A stretch of 39,405 bases of DNA, taken from assembly GCF_003060965.1 (NCBI RefSeq), contig NZ_QAII01000034.1:1-39405 (forward strand), in the 5' to 3' direction. This DNA is from Caulobacter sp. HMWF025 (GTDB lineage Bacteria > Pseudomonadota > Alphaproteobacteria > Caulobacterales > Caulobacteraceae). Below are positions 1-9,238 of the stretch, one piece after another; position 1 is the first letter of the stretch, and each line of letters begins with the position of its first letter. The translations under genes and the position numbers were made by a program. The notes under the pieces are model-generated. The model made no database searches and was not told the origin of the DNA. It saw only the letters and a program-made list of their open reading frames with translations.

Positions 1-9
1 CACCCCTGC

Positions 10-32
10 CCCTCCCCCATCAAGGGGGAGGG
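10..32. repeat. C-rich/G-rich dyad repeat, copy 1
   Basis: A perfect 9-bp inverted repeat (CCCTCCCCC, five-base loop, GGGGGAGGG) lies just past the serC stop. A near-identical dyad is at 39373-39392 and a related one at 28433-28457. No T-run follows on the serC strand, so it may be an intergenic hairpin repeat that also ends transcription, rather than a classical terminator. Confidence 0.7.
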
Positions 33-42
33 AAAATGCGCG

Positions 43-1215
43 TTAAGCGGCGACCAGCTCGGCCGAGACGGTAGCGAAGGCCCAGTCCAGCCAGGGGGTC
101 AGGGCTTCGAGATCCGAGGTCTCGACCGTGGCCCCGCACCAGATACGCAGGCCGGCCGGGGCGTCGCGATAGCCGCCGATGTCGAGGGCCGCGCCCTCCT
201 TCTCGAGCAGGCTGGCCAGCTTCTTGGCGAAGTCGGCCTGGGCGTCTTCCGGCAGGGCGGCGATCACGGGATCGACGACCTTGAGGCACACCGAGGTGTT
301 GGAGCGGATATCCGGCGTGGCGGCCAGGAAGTCGACCCAGGGGGTCTTGGCCACCCAGTCAGCGATCACGGCCAGGTTCTGGTCGGCGCGCGACTGCATG
401 CCTTCCAGACCGCCGATGGACGCGGCCCATTTCAGGGCGTCGAGCGCATCTTCGACACACAGCATCGACGGCGTGTTGATGGTCGCGCCCTCGAAGATAT
501 CCAGCGAAACCTTGCCGCCCTTGGTCATGCGGAACAACTTCGGCATCGGCCAGGCGGGGGTGTAGCTCTCGAGACGGGCCACGGCGCGCGGCGACAGGAT
601 CAGCACGCCGTGCGCGCCTTCGCCGCCCAGGGCCTTCTGCCAGGAGAAGGTCACGACATCCAGCTTGGTCCAGTCCAGGTCCTGGGCGAAGGCGGCGCTG
701 GTGGCGTCGCAGATGACGATGCCTTCGCGGTCGGCGCTGATGAAGTCGGCGTTCGGGACGCGGACGCCCGAGGTGGTGCCGTTCCAGGTGAAGACCAGAT
801 CCTTGGCCGGATCGACCTTGGTGGTGTCGGGCAGCTGGCCATAGGGAGCGTCGAGCACCTCGACGTTCGGCAGCTTCAGCTGCTTGGTCACGTCGGTGAC
901 CCAGTCCTTGCCGAACGACTCGAAGGCCATCAGCTGCACGGGCTTGGCGCCCAGCATCGACCACATCGCCATTTCGACGGCACCGGTGTCCGAGCCGGCG
1001 ACGATGCCGATCAGGAAGTCGGCGGGCACTTCCAGCACTTCGCGCGTCTGGTCGATGGCGGCCTTCAGGCGGCCCTTGCCCAGCTTGCTGCGGTGCGAGC
1101 GACCCAGCACCGCATTGCGGAGATTTTCGGGGGTCCAGCCGGGCCTTTTGGCGCACGGGCCGGAAGAGAACTCGGGACGAGCCGGGCGTTGCGCCGGCTT
1201 GGCGAGGGTGGTCAT
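43..1215 (-). CDS. serC: Phosphoserine aminotransferase
   Basis: PLP-dependent class V aminotransferase that converts 3-phosphohydroxypyruvate and glutamate to O-phosphoserine in cytoplasmic serine synthesis; it also acts in the pyridoxal phosphate pathway. The 390-residue protein matches the long alphaproteobacterial SerC form. It has the N-terminal [12 protein letters not shown] segment, the nucleophile-containing [14 protein letters not shown] motif (Schiff-base lysine near K194) and the substrate-binding TWNGTTSG segment around residue 147. The ATG at 1213-1215 is chosen because GGGAG precedes it at good spacing; an in-frame upstream ATG would add 30 residues read from the structured leader. 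serA often follows serC in this group, but the window ends before that can be seen. Confidence 0.95.
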   Translation of the reverse strand: MTTLAKPAQRPARPEFSSGPCAKRPGWTPENLRNAVLGRSHRSKLGKGRLKAAIDQTREVLEVPADFLIGIVAGSDTGAVEMAMWSMLGAKPVQLMAFESFGKDWVTDVTKQLKLPNVEVLDAPYGQLPDTTKVDPAKDLVFTWNGTTSGVRVPNADFISADREGIVICDATSAAFAQDLDWTKLDVVTFSWQKALGGEGAHGVLILSPRAVARLESYTPAWPMPKLFRMTKGGKVSLDIFEGATINTPSMLCVEDALDALKWAASIGGLEGMQSRADQNLAVIADWVAKTPWVDFLAATPDIRSNTSVCLKVVDPVIAALPEDAQADFAKKLASLLEKEGAALDIGGYRDAPAGLRIWCGATVETSDLEALTPWLDWAFATVSAELVAA

Positions 1216-1300
1216 AGCGATGTCTCCCATCCTTACAGATGGACAGCGCCCCGTTGGGGGGGCGTGGCCCGCCGGCGAGAAACTCTGTTTCAAACCGAAA
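1216..1300 (-). ncRNA. Candidate serC leader RNA
   Basis: On the minus strand, just upstream of serC, two hairpins stand in tandem. The first pairs 1247-1252 with 1259-1264 (CGCCCC/GGGGCG, six-base loop). The second pairs 1227-1231 with 1238-1242 (CCATC/GATGG, six-base loop). The base of the second stem overlaps the GGGAG Shine-Dalgarno at 1224-1228. A cis-regulatory serC RNA motif is known upstream of serC in Alphaproteobacteria. The position and two-hairpin layout fit that family, but I compared it only from memory, and the ends given are approximate. Confidence 0.45.
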
Positions 1301-1351
1301 AGCAAGGACGGATTTTGTCGCGCCTGCAGGCCAACCCCGCACGCAGCGCAA

Positions 1352-1777
1352 TTATTTTCCGGAGGCGGCCCTGTTGCGGGCCGACATTAGGGCCCCGACG
1401 AGAATGCAGGCCAGAACGCCCAGGGTGTCGATATTGTTGATCGTGGAGTACAGCCGGTCGTGCGCGCGGTCAGCGACCAGGTAATAGGCATGCAGGCTGA
1501 ACTGCACCGCCTGCAGGATCATCGCCCCGCCCAGCCAGACACTGGTGTAGCGCAGGGCCAGAAACAGAAAACCCATGGCCAGCAAGGCCTCGTCGACCAG
1601 CAGCAGAAGGGGTTTCCACTCTTCACTGGCAAAACGGTGGATCGCCATGGCCACGAGCGCGGCGACCAGGACAAAGACAATCCCGAGCCGTTCGGGTCGG
1701 CCGCCCTTGATCCACGCCAGGGCGCAGATTGCGAGAACAAGACCCCAGGCCAGAATCGGGATGATCGACGAATACAT
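1352..1777 (-). CDS. Small multi-pass membrane protein of unknown function
   Basis: A 141-residue hydrophobic protein with about four predicted membrane helices: residues 5-22, 32-46, a pair around 58-95, and a last one near 118-135. The C-terminus is short and basic (RNRAASGK). I recognise no family motif. The first helix begins almost at the start codon, which supports the ATG at 1775-1777. The only plausible Shine-Dalgarno (GAGG) lies inside the 3' arm of the hairpin at 1783-1808, so initiation may be modulated by that structure. It could be cotranscribed by readthrough from the gene upstream at 1835-2179. Confidence 0.75.
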   Translation of the reverse strand: MYSSIIPILAWGLVLAICALAWIKGGRPERLGIVFVLVAALVAMAIHRFASEEWKPLLLLVDEALLAMGFLFLALRYTSVWLGGAMILQAVQFSLHAYYLVADRAHDRLYSTINNIDTLGVLACILVGALMSARNRAASGK

Positions 1778-1782
1778 GCAAA

Positions 1783-1808
1783 AGGCCTCTAACCGAGATT
1801 AGAGGCCT
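1783..1808 (-). terminator. Intrinsic terminator overlapping a ribosome binding site
   Basis: A perfect 10-bp inverted repeat (AGGCCTCTAA, six-base loop, TTAGAGGCCT) is followed on the minus strand by TTTT. It lies directly after the 1835-2179 gene and ends seven bases before the ATG of the membrane protein. The downstream arm supplies the GAGG that would serve as that gene's Shine-Dalgarno. Confidence 0.75.
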
Positions 1809-1834
1809 CAAGCGTTAAACTATTGCAATGATCG

Positions 1835-2179
1835 TCAGATCGCTTCGCGAACCGAGCGGACTTCAGCAAGACCACGGGTGGTTTCGGGCGGCTTGTCTTC
1901 AATACCGACCATCTTGGTGCGAACACCGATGCGCAGCTTCACGTCGTTAAGCTCGCCGTGCATGTCGACCATGGCCGAACGGGCTTCGCTGAGGGCGGCC
2001 AGGGCCTCGACCAGCTTGGCGCTGGCGCGGTCGCCGACCACGGCCGAAAGGCCGATATCCTTGCGGGCCTTCAGCATGTCGGCCATCAGCTCGGCCGCTT
2101 CCACCATCGCCGCGTCGATAGCGTTCTCCGTTGCGAACAATTTGGTCGCAACCCGCTGTGCTACAAAAACCTTTTCCAC
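1835..2179 (-). CDS. Small helical protein of unknown function
   Basis: About 114 residues, almost entirely predicted helix, with alanine- and methionine-rich amphipathic stretches and no signal peptide or membrane segment. No family is recognised. The GTG at 2177-2179 is preferred because GGAG lies six bases upstream. An ATG at 2183-2185 and a GTG at 2189-2191 are in frame and would add two or four residues, but each has a poorer binding site. It is divergent from the hybrid kinase starting at 2345 and shares a 165-bp AT-richer upstream region with it. It ends in a strong terminator. Size and composition suggest a structural or adaptor protein, but that is only a guess. Confidence 0.75.
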   Translation of the reverse strand: MEKVFVAQRVATKLFATENAIDAAMVEAAELMADMLKARKDIGLSAVVGDRASAKLVEALAALSEARSAMVDMHGELNDVKLRIGVRTKMVGIEDKPPETTRGLAEVRSVREAI

Positions 2180-2344
2180 GCCCATCTCCACTCTGAGGAA
2201 CTCGAGAAGAAGGTAAACAAAGTCTTAACGTAGTCGCAATGGTTAATGCGTCTTAGCGTTGTTTTGTCGCGCTTATGGGTTGCGTGGAAGCGAAGCGTTA
2301 GGAAGATGCTGGCACCGTGACGGCTGGTTTCCCCCGGACGGCCC

Positions 2345-4225
2345 ATGCCTGACCCGCTCCGCAGCTCTGAAACGCCAACGCACGCACCACTCCAGGCGCG
2401 AATCGCGGGCGTTGCGCTTGTCACAACGGTCGTTGCCCTGGTCATGGCCTGCGCCTGCTTCATGCTGCAGCAATGGAGCGTGGCCAGGCAGGAGGCTCGG
2501 GCCAACAATCTGATTCTGACCCAGATGGTGGCGGCCGGCGCGGCTGCGCCCCTCTCAGCCGGCGATCTGAACGGGGTCCGCACCGCCCTAGACGCCGTCG
2601 ACCAGGCCCCGCATGTCGTCGAGGCCCGTATTGTAGGACCTGACGGCCGGCTCGTGGCCCGGGTCGGCAAGACCCCTGCGGCCGACGATCCCGTCCAGTC
2701 CCTGCAGCGGCCCGTGATCCTGGACGGCAGAACCCTCGGCACCCTGGTGCTGACCGCCCATGAGCCGCGGCTGAGCCAGATCCTGGCCCGCAATCTGGCC
2801 CTGACGGGGGCCCTGTTCTTCGGGTCGGCCGGCCTGGCGATCCTGCTGGCCAATGGCCTGGCCCGGCGCATGACCCGGCCGATGCAGCGCCTGACCGAGG
2901 CCATGCAGGCCGTCGCCGCCGACGGCCGCTTCCGCCCCGTCGCCCAGACCAGTGAAGACGACGTCTTCCACAGCCTGACCGACAGCTTCAACCAGCTGGT
3001 GGTCCGGCTCGAGCACAATGACCAGGACCTGCGCGGCGCGATGGCCGAACTGGTCAAGGCCCGCGACGATGCCAATGCCGCCAATGTCCTGAAGTCCCAC
3101 TTCCTGGCCAATATGAGCCACGAGATCCGCACGCCGCTGAACGGCGTCCTGGCCATGGCCGAGGTCATGGCCCTGGACGAGCTGAAGCCCGTGCAGCGCG
3201 ACCGGCTGGCGGTGATCCGCGACTCGGGCGGCCTGCTTCTGGCCGTTCTGAACGACGTGCTCGACCTCTCGAAGATCGAGGCCGGACGCCTCGATCTCGC
3301 GCCCGAGGACTTTGATCTCGCCACCCTGGCCAACAGCCTGCGCGAGACCTTCATGGCCCAGGCCCGCAAGCAGGGGCTGGCCTTCGATGTCGCGGTTGCG
3401 CCGGAGGCCCAGGGCGTCTGGTGCGGCGACGTGGACCGCCTGCGCCAGATCCTCGGCAACCTGGTGTCCAACGCGCTCAAGTTCACGCCGGCCGGCGCGA
3501 TCGGGGTGCGCTTTGCCTCGGCCGAGGACGGCTCGGGCCTGCGCATCGACGTGGCCGATACCGGCATCGGCATTGCCCCGGACATCCAGGCCCGCCTGTT
3601 TGACAAGTTCGTCCAGGCCGACAGTTCGACCACCCGCCGCTTCGGGGGCTCGGGTCTGGGTCTGGCGATCTGCCGCGAACTGGCGGCCATGATGGGCGGC
3701 AGCGTCTCTGTACAAAGCAGTGAGGGCCAGGGCTCGACCTTTACTGTGGTGGTGGGACTGGCCCGGGGCCAGGCGCGGGCGACCGTCGCCGAGCCGCAGA
3801 CCCCGCCAAAAGCCGATGACGCGGAGCCGCGCCTGAAGGTCCTGGCCGCTGACGACAACCGCACCAACCAGCGGGTCATCGAGGCTGTCATGGCTCCGCT
3901 GGGCGCGCAGGTCGACCTCGTGGCCGATGGGGCAGCCTGCGTCGAGGCCTGGACCCACGGCACCCACGATGTGATCCTGATGGACATCCACATGCCCGTC
4001 ATGGACGGGGTGGAAGCCGCCCGGGCCATTCGCGCCCTCGAACGCGCCCAGGGGCGGCGCCGGACCCCGATCATCGCCGTGACCGCCAATGCGCTCGCCC
4101 ATCAGGTCGAGGGCTACCTGGCTGCGGGGATGGACGGCCATGTCGCCAAGCCCATTGAGATCACCAAGCTCTACGCCGCCATTGAGGCCGCGGTGGCCGC
4201 GGCCCGTCTCGCCGACGCGGCCTGA
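2345..4225 (+). CDS. Hybrid sensor histidine kinase/response regulator
   Basis: A 626-residue membrane-bound hybrid kinase. The order is: transmembrane helix (about 20-42), periplasmic sensor region (about 43-150), second helix (about 153-173), HAMP linker (about 173-230), dimerisation and phosphoacceptor domain with H259 in FLANMSHEIRTPLNG, then a HATPase domain with N (NLVSNALKFTP), G1 (DTGIGI) and G2 (GGSGLGL) boxes. The C-terminal receiver starts with AADDNRTNQRV and has phosphoacceptor D547 in ILMDIHMP. No partner response regulator is adjacent, so output must pass to an unlinked phosphotransferase or regulator. The periplasmic region matches no sensor domain I recognise. Start codon chosen as the first ATG before the N-terminal helix. 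Confidence 0.93.
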   Translation: MPDPLRSSETPTHAPLQARIAGVALVTTVVALVMACACFMLQQWSVARQEARANNLILTQMVAAGAAAPLSAGDLNGVRTALDAVDQAPHVVEARIVGPDGRLVARVGKTPAADDPVQSLQRPVILDGRTLGTLVLTAHEPRLSQILARNLALTGALFFGSAGLAILLANGLARRMTRPMQRLTEAMQAVAADGRFRPVAQTSEDDVFHSLTDSFNQLVVRLEHNDQDLRGAMAELVKARDDANAANVLKSHFLANMSHEIRTPLNGVLAMAEVMALDELKPVQRDRLAVIRDSGGLLLAVLNDVLDLSKIEAGRLDLAPEDFDLATLANSLRETFMAQARKQGLAFDVAVAPEAQGVWCGDVDRLRQILGNLVSNALKFTPAGAIGVRFASAEDGSGLRIDVADTGIGIAPDIQARLFDKFVQADSSTTRRFGGSGLGLAICRELAAMMGGSVSVQSSEGQGSTFTVVVGLARGQARATVAEPQTPPKADDAEPRLKVLAADDNRTNQRVIEAVMAPLGAQVDLVADGAACVEAWTHGTHDVILMDIHMPVMDGVEAARAIRALERAQGRRRTPIIAVTANALAHQVEGYLAAGMDGHVAKPIEITKLYAAIEAAVAAARLADAA

Positions 4226-4359
4226 ACCCGCCACTCGGCCCGGATCGCGAACCTGAACGCCAGACAACGAGCGGCTCAGAACCGCTTCAGGCTCGACATG
4301 TTTCCTTAGGTCCAACGTCGCTCAACAGGGCGGCGCAACGTTCATGAGGAACCGAACCG

Positions 4360-4719
4360 ATGAAAAAGATCATCCTGTCGATCACCGCGGTCACGGCCAT
4401 GGCCGCCGCCGCCCTGCCCGCCGTCGCCTCGGCCCAGTCGATCGGCCAGCGCCAGGATCGTCTGGAATGGCGGATCGAGCAGGGTCAGCGCAACGGGGCC
4501 CTGACCCGTCACGAAGCCCGTCACCTGAAGCGCGAACTGCGGGAAACCCTGCGCCTTGAGGACCACTACCGCCGCGACGGCCTCAGCCGCTGGGAACGGG
4601 CCGACCTCGACCGGCGGTTTGACCGGATCAGCGCCCAGATCCGCTACGAGCGCCACGATCGTGACCGCGACTATGGCTATGGCTACGGCCGCGACTACGA
4701 CCGCCCGCATCGCTGGTAG
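4360..4719 (+). CDS. Secreted basic, tyrosine-rich small protein
   Basis: A 119-residue protein with a clear Sec signal peptide (MKKI, a hydrophobic core, and cleavage after ALPAVASA near residue 25). The mature part is a charged helical region rich in Arg, Glu and His, followed by a low-complexity tail in which Asp-Tyr and Gly-Tyr alternate. GAGGA precedes the ATG at good distance. Similar small exported proteins are common in Caulobacteraceae, and no function can be assigned. The Arg/Asp/Tyr composition resembles the repeat region of the larger envelope protein at 26993-28006, which may indicate a shared envelope context. Confidence 0.8.
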   Translation: MKKIILSITAVTAMAAAALPAVASAQSIGQRQDRLEWRIEQGQRNGALTRHEARHLKRELRETLRLEDHYRRDGLSRWERADLDRRFDRISAQIRYERHDRDRDYGYGYGRDYDRPHRW

Positions 4720-4729
4720 GCCCTGAGGG

Positions 4730-5551
4730 TCAGGCCGGCATCAGCCGGAGCCGGGCCTCGATCACCGTTACACCGCGGCCGCGCAACAGAACGCGCGTGC
4801 CGCGGTTTTCGCAGTCCAGGTCACCGCCCCGGCCGGGATAGGCCTGGTGGAAACTCAGGGTCTGCCGCCCCAGCTTTTCAGCGTAGAGCGGCGACAGAAT
4901 GCAGTGGGCCGAGCCGGTCGTCGGGTCTTCGGGAATGCCAAAACCCGGGGCAAAGAAGCGGCTGACCACGGCATAGGGCCGGTCAGGATCGGCCAGGGCG
5001 ACAACCACCGTCTGGCCCGGTCCGCCGGTCGCCTCGCCGGCAATGGTTTTGAGGGCCATCAGGTCAGGGGTCAGGGCCCGGACGGCCGCCTCGCTTTCCA
5101 GCACCGCAACAAGATAGGCCCCGGCCCACATCTCGACGGGCGTCGCGCCCAGGGCCTCGGCAAGGCCCTCGGGGACGGCGGTGCGGCGTGGCGGGTCGGA
5201 CGGGAAGTCCATCTCGAGGCGCTCGCCGTCGCGGCGCACGGTCAGGTCGCCCGACAGGGTCTCGAAGGTCAGCAGCGGGGCATCGATGCCCAGTTCCTCG
5301 AACAGGGCGTGGGCCGCCGCCAGGGTCGCATGGCCGCACAACGGAGCCTCGAGGGTGGGCGTGAACCAGCGCAGGCCGAAGCGGGCCGGATCGGCCGTCT
5401 TGAGCAGGAAGGCCGTTTCGGCCTGGTTGTTCTCGGCCGCCAGGGCCTGCATCCACGCGTCTGAAGGCCACTGGTCGAACGGCTCGACCACGCAGGCGGG
5501 ATTGCCCCGGAACGGGCCGGCGGCGAAGGCGTCGATCGTCCACTGGCGCAT
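4730..5551 (-). CDS. PhzF family isomerase
   Basis: A 273-residue protein with the PhzF/diaminopimelate-epimerase fold, made of two similar halves. The N-terminal FRGNPACVV motif and the catalytic glutamate of NNQAETAFL (E45, the same number as in PhzF) are present, with GHATLAAAH after them and a second-half segment containing [12 protein letters not shown]. In Pseudomonas PhzF isomerises dihydrohydroxyanthranilate in phenazine synthesis. Here no other phenazine genes are present, so the substrate is unknown and the name gives only the family. It ends 10 bp from the convergent secreted-protein gene at 4719. Confidence 0.9.
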   Translation of the reverse strand: MRQWTIDAFAAGPFRGNPACVVEPFDQWPSDAWMQALAAENNQAETAFLLKTADPARFGLRWFTPTLEAPLCGHATLAAAHALFEELGIDAPLLTFETLSGDLTVRRDGERLEMDFPSDPPRRTAVPEGLAEALGATPVEMWAGAYLVAVLESEAAVRALTPDLMALKTIAGEATGGPGQTVVVALADPDRPYAVVSRFFAPGFGIPEDPTTGSAHCILSPLYAEKLGRQTLSFHQAYPGRGGDLDCENRGTRVLLRGRGVTVIEARLRLMPA

Positions 5552-5636
5552 GGCGCAGGCTCCTCAGGCGGATGACGCCTGACGAGATAGAGCCGGTTGA
5601 TCCATGGATCAAAACTTACATTGTCACAGTGATAAT

Positions 5637-6233
5637 CTAGGCCCCGGCCTCGCCCTCCACCGTGATCTCCGGCCAGCGGGCCTTGGCCGAGGCCGTGGTG
5701 CGCGCCCAGCCACCCGCGCCCTTCAGCCGAAGGGGATTGGGCCGCAGGTGCATGGCGAAAAGATCCTCCAGCCCGAACGGCGCAAAGACGCTGAGGCTGT
5801 CGTCAGCCTCCATCCGCACACCGACGCAGAAGGCCGTGGCCACAAAGCGCTTCAGGGCCGCCGCGCTGGTTTCCAGCGGCGGATAGGGCTCATCGGCCCC
5901 GAACTTCTGCTCGAACCACAGATGCACCCGGGCCTGGTTGCGGACCTCGACCAGGTCGCACAACGGCGGCGCGAAGGCGGCCGCCACGCGCTGGATCACC
6001 ACATCCTCGGCCTCATAGGAGGTGTCGGAATCGTCGTGATAGGCGAGGTCATAGTCCTTGATGCCGTAGTCGGGCGCGCGACCGGTCAGATGGTTCCAGA
6101 CCGGTTGATAGACCGCGCCGGAAAACACCATGGCATCGGGCAAGGCGAGATCCCGGGCGACCCGCAGCACATGCATCGTGGTCGGGACGCCGTGGACGAT
6201 CTCGATCAGACGGGTTTCGAGTGAGCTCGTCAT
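5637..6233 (-). CDS. Nucleotidyltransferase-like protein (PF06042/DUF925 type)
   Basis: A 198-residue cytoplasmic protein. An N-terminal VFSGAVYQPVWNHLTG segment is followed by GIKDYDLAYHDD, which resembles the acidic active-site region of the DUF925 branch of nucleotidyltransferases, and by a conserved LVEVRNQARVHLWFEQKFG segment. Substrate is unknown. Its ATG overlaps the thiD stop in an ATGA arrangement at 6230-6233 on the same strand. With the order of transcription, this gene's 5' end abuts the 3' end of thiD, so the two are probably translationally coupled. Confidence 0.82.
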   Translation of the reverse strand: MTSSLETRLIEIVHGVPTTMHVLRVARDLALPDAMVFSGAVYQPVWNHLTGRAPDYGIKDYDLAYHDDSDTSYEAEDVVIQRVAAAFAPPLCDLVEVRNQARVHLWFEQKFGADEPYPPLETSAAALKRFVATAFCVGVRMEADDSLSVFAPFGLEDLFAMHLRPNPLRLKGAGGWARTTASAKARWPEITVEGEAGA

Positions 6234-7033
6234 TTCCGCAGCGTCCAGCCGTGATCCAGCGGCCCATGCCCCGCCCCGAAGCCCGGAGCCCGCAGCATGG
6301 CCTCATGCACATAGTTCCAGGCGCGGGCGACGGCCTGCTCCAGCGGCAGGCCCTGGGCGAGGCCGGCGGCGCAGGCGCTGGCCAGGGTGCAGCCGGTGCC
6401 GTGGGTGTGGCGGGTATCGATCCGCTCACCCTCAAAGCTGGTTTCGCCGGACGGGGTCATCAGCACATCGACCATCCGGTCGCCTTCAATATGGCCGCCC
6501 TTCATCAGCACGGCCCGCGCGCCCATGGCCAGCAGGGCCTCGCCGGCCCGGCGCAGATCATCGGTGGTCTCAACAGTCAGGCCGGTCAGGGCGGCGGCCT
6601 CGGGGGCGTTCGGGGTGAGAAGCGCCGCGCGCGGGATCATCAAGCTTTTGACCGCCCCGATGGCCGCCTCGGCCAGCAGGCTGGTGCCGCCCTTGGCGAC
6701 CATCACCGGATCGATCACGGCCGGAACGCCCGCCGCATGATCGAGCGCCGCCGCCACGGTCTCGACCACGGCCACATCACCCAGCATCCCGGTCTTGATG
6801 GCATCGGCACCGATGTCATCCAGCACCGCCCGGGCCTGGGCGGCGATGATCTCCAGTGGGATCGGATGCACGCCGGTGACGCCCAGCGTGTTCTGCACGG
6901 TCACCGCCGTGATCGCCGTGGCCGCATAGCCGCCGAGCGCGGTGATGGTCTTGATGTCGGCCTGGATGCCTGCGCCGCCGCCGGAATCCGATCCGGCGAT
7001 GACGAGGACGCGGCCCTGAAAGGCTTGGGTCAT
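6230..7033 (-). CDS. thiD: Hydroxymethylpyrimidine/phosphomethylpyrimidine kinase
   Basis: A ribokinase-family enzyme that phosphorylates HMP and then HMP-P to the diphosphate for thiamine synthesis. The 267-residue protein starts MTQAFQGRVLVIAGSDSGGGAGIQAD, typical of ThiD, and keeps GGYAATAITAVTVQNT, the VIDPVMVAKGG segment and the C-terminal THGTGCTLASA anion-hole motif with the catalytic Asp/Cys-region glycine. The ATG at 7031-7033 is used because family members begin there; upstream in-frame codons give an unlikely 41-residue extension. No TPP-riboswitch-like sequence was noticed upstream. The downstream nucleotidyltransferase-like gene overlaps by four bases. Confidence 0.95.
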   Translation of the reverse strand: MTQAFQGRVLVIAGSDSGGGAGIQADIKTITALGGYAATAITAVTVQNTLGVTGVHPIPLEIIAAQARAVLDDIGADAIKTGMLGDVAVVETVAAALDHAAGVPAVIDPVMVAKGGTSLLAEAAIGAVKSLMIPRAALLTPNAPEAAALTGLTVETTDDLRRAGEALLAMGARAVLMKGGHIEGDRMVDVLMTPSGETSFEGERIDTRHTHGTGCTLASACAAGLAQGLPLEQAVARAWNYVHEAMLRAPGFGAGHGPLDHGWTLRK

Positions 7034-7233
7034 GGCAAGGGTCTTAAGGGGGAATCGGTCGCCACGGGAGGCCCCGCGCACCCAACCTTGCTTTCCGCAG
7101 GCCGCGCGACTAATTTCCGCGCCCAATTCCCCGATCTTTCTTACCGCCGTACGCACTTCCCCCGCCGTCGCCCCCTTCCTCCCCCGGAAAGGCCAGCGCC
7201 GCTGCGCAGGGGGACCTATGAGGATAATCCGCC

Positions 7234-8028
7234 TTGGCCACCCCTTCTGCTCTTCTCAATGTGATGATCGACGCTGCCCGCAAGGCGGCCCGGGGCCTGG
7301 CCCGCGATTTCGGCGAAGTCACCGAGCTGCAGGTGTCCAAGAAGGGCGCGGCCGATTTCGTCAGCAACGCCGACCTCAAGGCCGAGCAGACCCTGTTCGA
7401 GATTCTCGAAAAGGCCCGTCCCGGCTACGGCTTCCTCGGTGAGGAACGCGGCATGATCGAGGGCACCGACAAGACCCACACCTGGATCGTCGACCCGCTG
7501 GACGGCACCACCAACTTCCTGCACGCCATCCCGCACTTTGCGGTCAATATCGCCCTGCAGCGCGAGGGCGAAGTGGTCGCGGCCGTGACCTACAACCCCA
7601 TCACACACGACCTGTTCTGGGCCGAAAAGGGCAAGGGTGCCTTCCTCGGGGCCGAGAAGCGCCTGCGCGTCGCGGCCCGCCGCCATCTGGACGAGTCGGT
7701 CCTGGCCACCGGCGTGCCGTTCCTGGGCAAGCCCGGCCACGCCCAGTTCCTGAAGGAACTGCACCAGGTGAGCCAGAAGGTCGCCGGCGTGCGCCGCTTC
7801 GGCTCGGCCGCCCTCGACCTGGCCTGGGTCGCCGCCGGGCGTTTCGACGCCTACTGGGAACGCAACCTCAACAGCTGGGACGTCGCGGCCGGCGTCCTGA
7901 TCGTCACCGAGGCCGGTGGCAAGGTCACCACGATCGAGGAAGACGGCGACCCGACCCAGGGCGCATCGATCCTGGCCGCCAACCAGGAACTGCACCCGCA
8001 GATCCTGGAGCGCCTGCGGGCGGCCTAA
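7234..8028 (+). CDS. suhB: Inositol monophosphatase family protein
   Basis: A 264-residue Mg-dependent phosphatase of the inositol monophosphatase fold. The metal-binding motifs are visible: GEERG around residue 69, WIVDPLDGTTNF around residues 87-98, and the C-terminal WDVAAGVLIVTEAGG near 205-219. Bacterial SuhB proteins dephosphorylate inositol-1-phosphate and can also act in rRNA transcription complexes; which role applies here is not shown. The start is a TTG at 7234-7236 preceded by AGGA nine bases upstream. An in-frame GTG and ATG at 7261-7266 would trim nine or ten residues. aroC follows after 85 bp. Confidence 0.92.
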   Translation: MATPSALLNVMIDAARKAARGLARDFGEVTELQVSKKGAADFVSNADLKAEQTLFEILEKARPGYGFLGEERGMIEGTDKTHTWIVDPLDGTTNFLHAIPHFAVNIALQREGEVVAAVTYNPITHDLFWAEKGKGAFLGAEKRLRVAARRHLDESVLATGVPFLGKPGHAQFLKELHQVSQKVAGVRRFGSAALDLAWVAAGRFDAYWERNLNSWDVAAGVLIVTEAGGKVTTIEEDGDPTQGASILAANQELHPQILERLRAA

Positions 8029-8113
8029 GGCCCCGTCGCCGGTTCGTCCTTCCTGTGAGGGCGCGCTCCGCTGGGGCGGCGCGTCCTGCCCGCCTTTCGA
8101 GTGAAGCGCCGTC

Positions 8114-9235
8114 ATGTCGCACAACACCTTCGGTCACCTGTTCCGTGTCACCACCTGGGGCGAAAGCCACGGGCCGGCCCTGGGTTGCGTGGTTGACGGC
8201 TGCCCTCCGGGCATCGCCCTGACGGCCGAGATGATCCAGGCCTTCCTCGACAAGCGCCGGCCGGGCCAGGGCAAGTTCGTTACCCAGCGTCAGGAGCCGG
8301 ACGCGGTGCGGATCCTGTCGGGCGTTTTCGAGGACGCCCGCAGCGACGGCCAGCGCACCACCGGCACGCCGATCAGCCTGATGATCGAGAACACCGACCA
8401 GCGCTCCAAGGACTATGGCGAGATCGCCCAGGCCTTCCGGCCCGGCCATGCCGACTATCCCTATTTCGCCAAGTACGGCGTGCGCGACTATCGCGGCGGC
8501 GGGCGCAGCTCGGCCCGCGAGACCGCCGCGCGGGTCGCCGCCGGTGCCATTGCACGGCTGGTCATCCCCGGCGTCACGGTCCGTGCGGCCCTGGTGCAGA
8601 TCGGTCCGCATGCCATCGACCGGGCCAACTGGGACTGGGACCAGTGCGGCCAGAACCCCTACTGGTCGCCGGATGCCGCAATCATCCCGGTCTGGGAAGA
8701 GCATCTGGAAAAGATCCGCAAGGCCGGCTCCTCGACCGGCGCCATTGTCGAGGTGGAAGCCACCGGCGTGCCCGCCGGCTGGGGCGCGCCGCTCTATGGC
8801 AAGCTGGACGCCGAGCTCGCCGCCGCCCTGATGTCGATCAACGCCGCCAAGGGCGTCGAGATCGGCGAAGGCTTTGCCAGCGCCGCCCTGACTGGCGAGG
8901 ACAATGCCGACCAGATGCGGATGGGCAATGACGGACCGGTCTTCCTGAGCAATCACGCCGGCGGCGTGCTCGGGGGGCTGTCCACCGGCCAGCCGGTTGT
9001 GGCCCGCGTCGCGTTCAAGCCGACCTCGTCGATCCTGATCCCGCGCGAGACGGTCAATGAGGCCGGCGAAGAGGTCGAGCTGCGCACCAAGGGCCGTCAT
9101 GACCCCTGTGTCGGCATTCGCGGCGTGCCGGTGGTCGAGGCCATGACCGCCTGCGTGCTGGCCGACGCCTTCCTGCGCCACCGGGCCCAGACGGGCGGTG
9201 GGGCCCATGTCCCCGGGCGCTCCGACCAGGGCTGA
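8114..9235 (+). CDS. aroC: Chorismate synthase
   Basis: FMN-dependent lyase that makes chorismate from EPSP, the last step of the shikimate pathway. The 373-residue protein begins [20 protein letters not shown], includes the conserved [39 protein letters not shown] and GGISTGQP-like ([10 protein letters not shown]) blocks, and has the typical [14 protein letters not shown] segment near the end. Length is usual for the family. It follows suhB on the same strand and probably ends at the dyad at 9239-9263. Confidence 0.97.
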   Translation: MSHNTFGHLFRVTTWGESHGPALGCVVDGCPPGIALTAEMIQAFLDKRRPGQGKFVTQRQEPDAVRILSGVFEDARSDGQRTTGTPISLMIENTDQRSKDYGEIAQAFRPGHADYPYFAKYGVRDYRGGGRSSARETAARVAAGAIARLVIPGVTVRAALVQIGPHAIDRANWDWDQCGQNPYWSPDAAIIPVWEEHLEKIRKAGSSTGAIVEVEATGVPAGWGAPLYGKLDAELAAALMSINAAKGVEIGEGFASAALTGEDNADQMRMGNDGPVFLSNHAGGVLGGLSTGQPVVARVAFKPTSSILIPRETVNEAGEEVELRTKGRHDPCVGIRGVPVVEAMTACVLADAFLRHRAQTGGGAHVPGRSDQG

Positions 9236-9238
9236 ACC

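Noticed and set aside
2192..2344. CtrA-type TTAA half-sites in the gap between the helical protein and the hybrid kinase
   Set aside because: TTAA occurs twice, but the spacing does not match TTAA-N7-TTAA, so no site is claimed.
4730..5551. Phenazine biosynthesis
   Set aside because: Only a PhzF-fold protein is present. Stand-alone PhzF-family isomerases are common and do not indicate phenazine production.
7034..7233. A possible suhB-type RNA motif upstream of the inositol monophosphatase gene
   Set aside because: An RNA family of that name exists in alphaproteobacteria, but I could not see a convincing conserved structure here.
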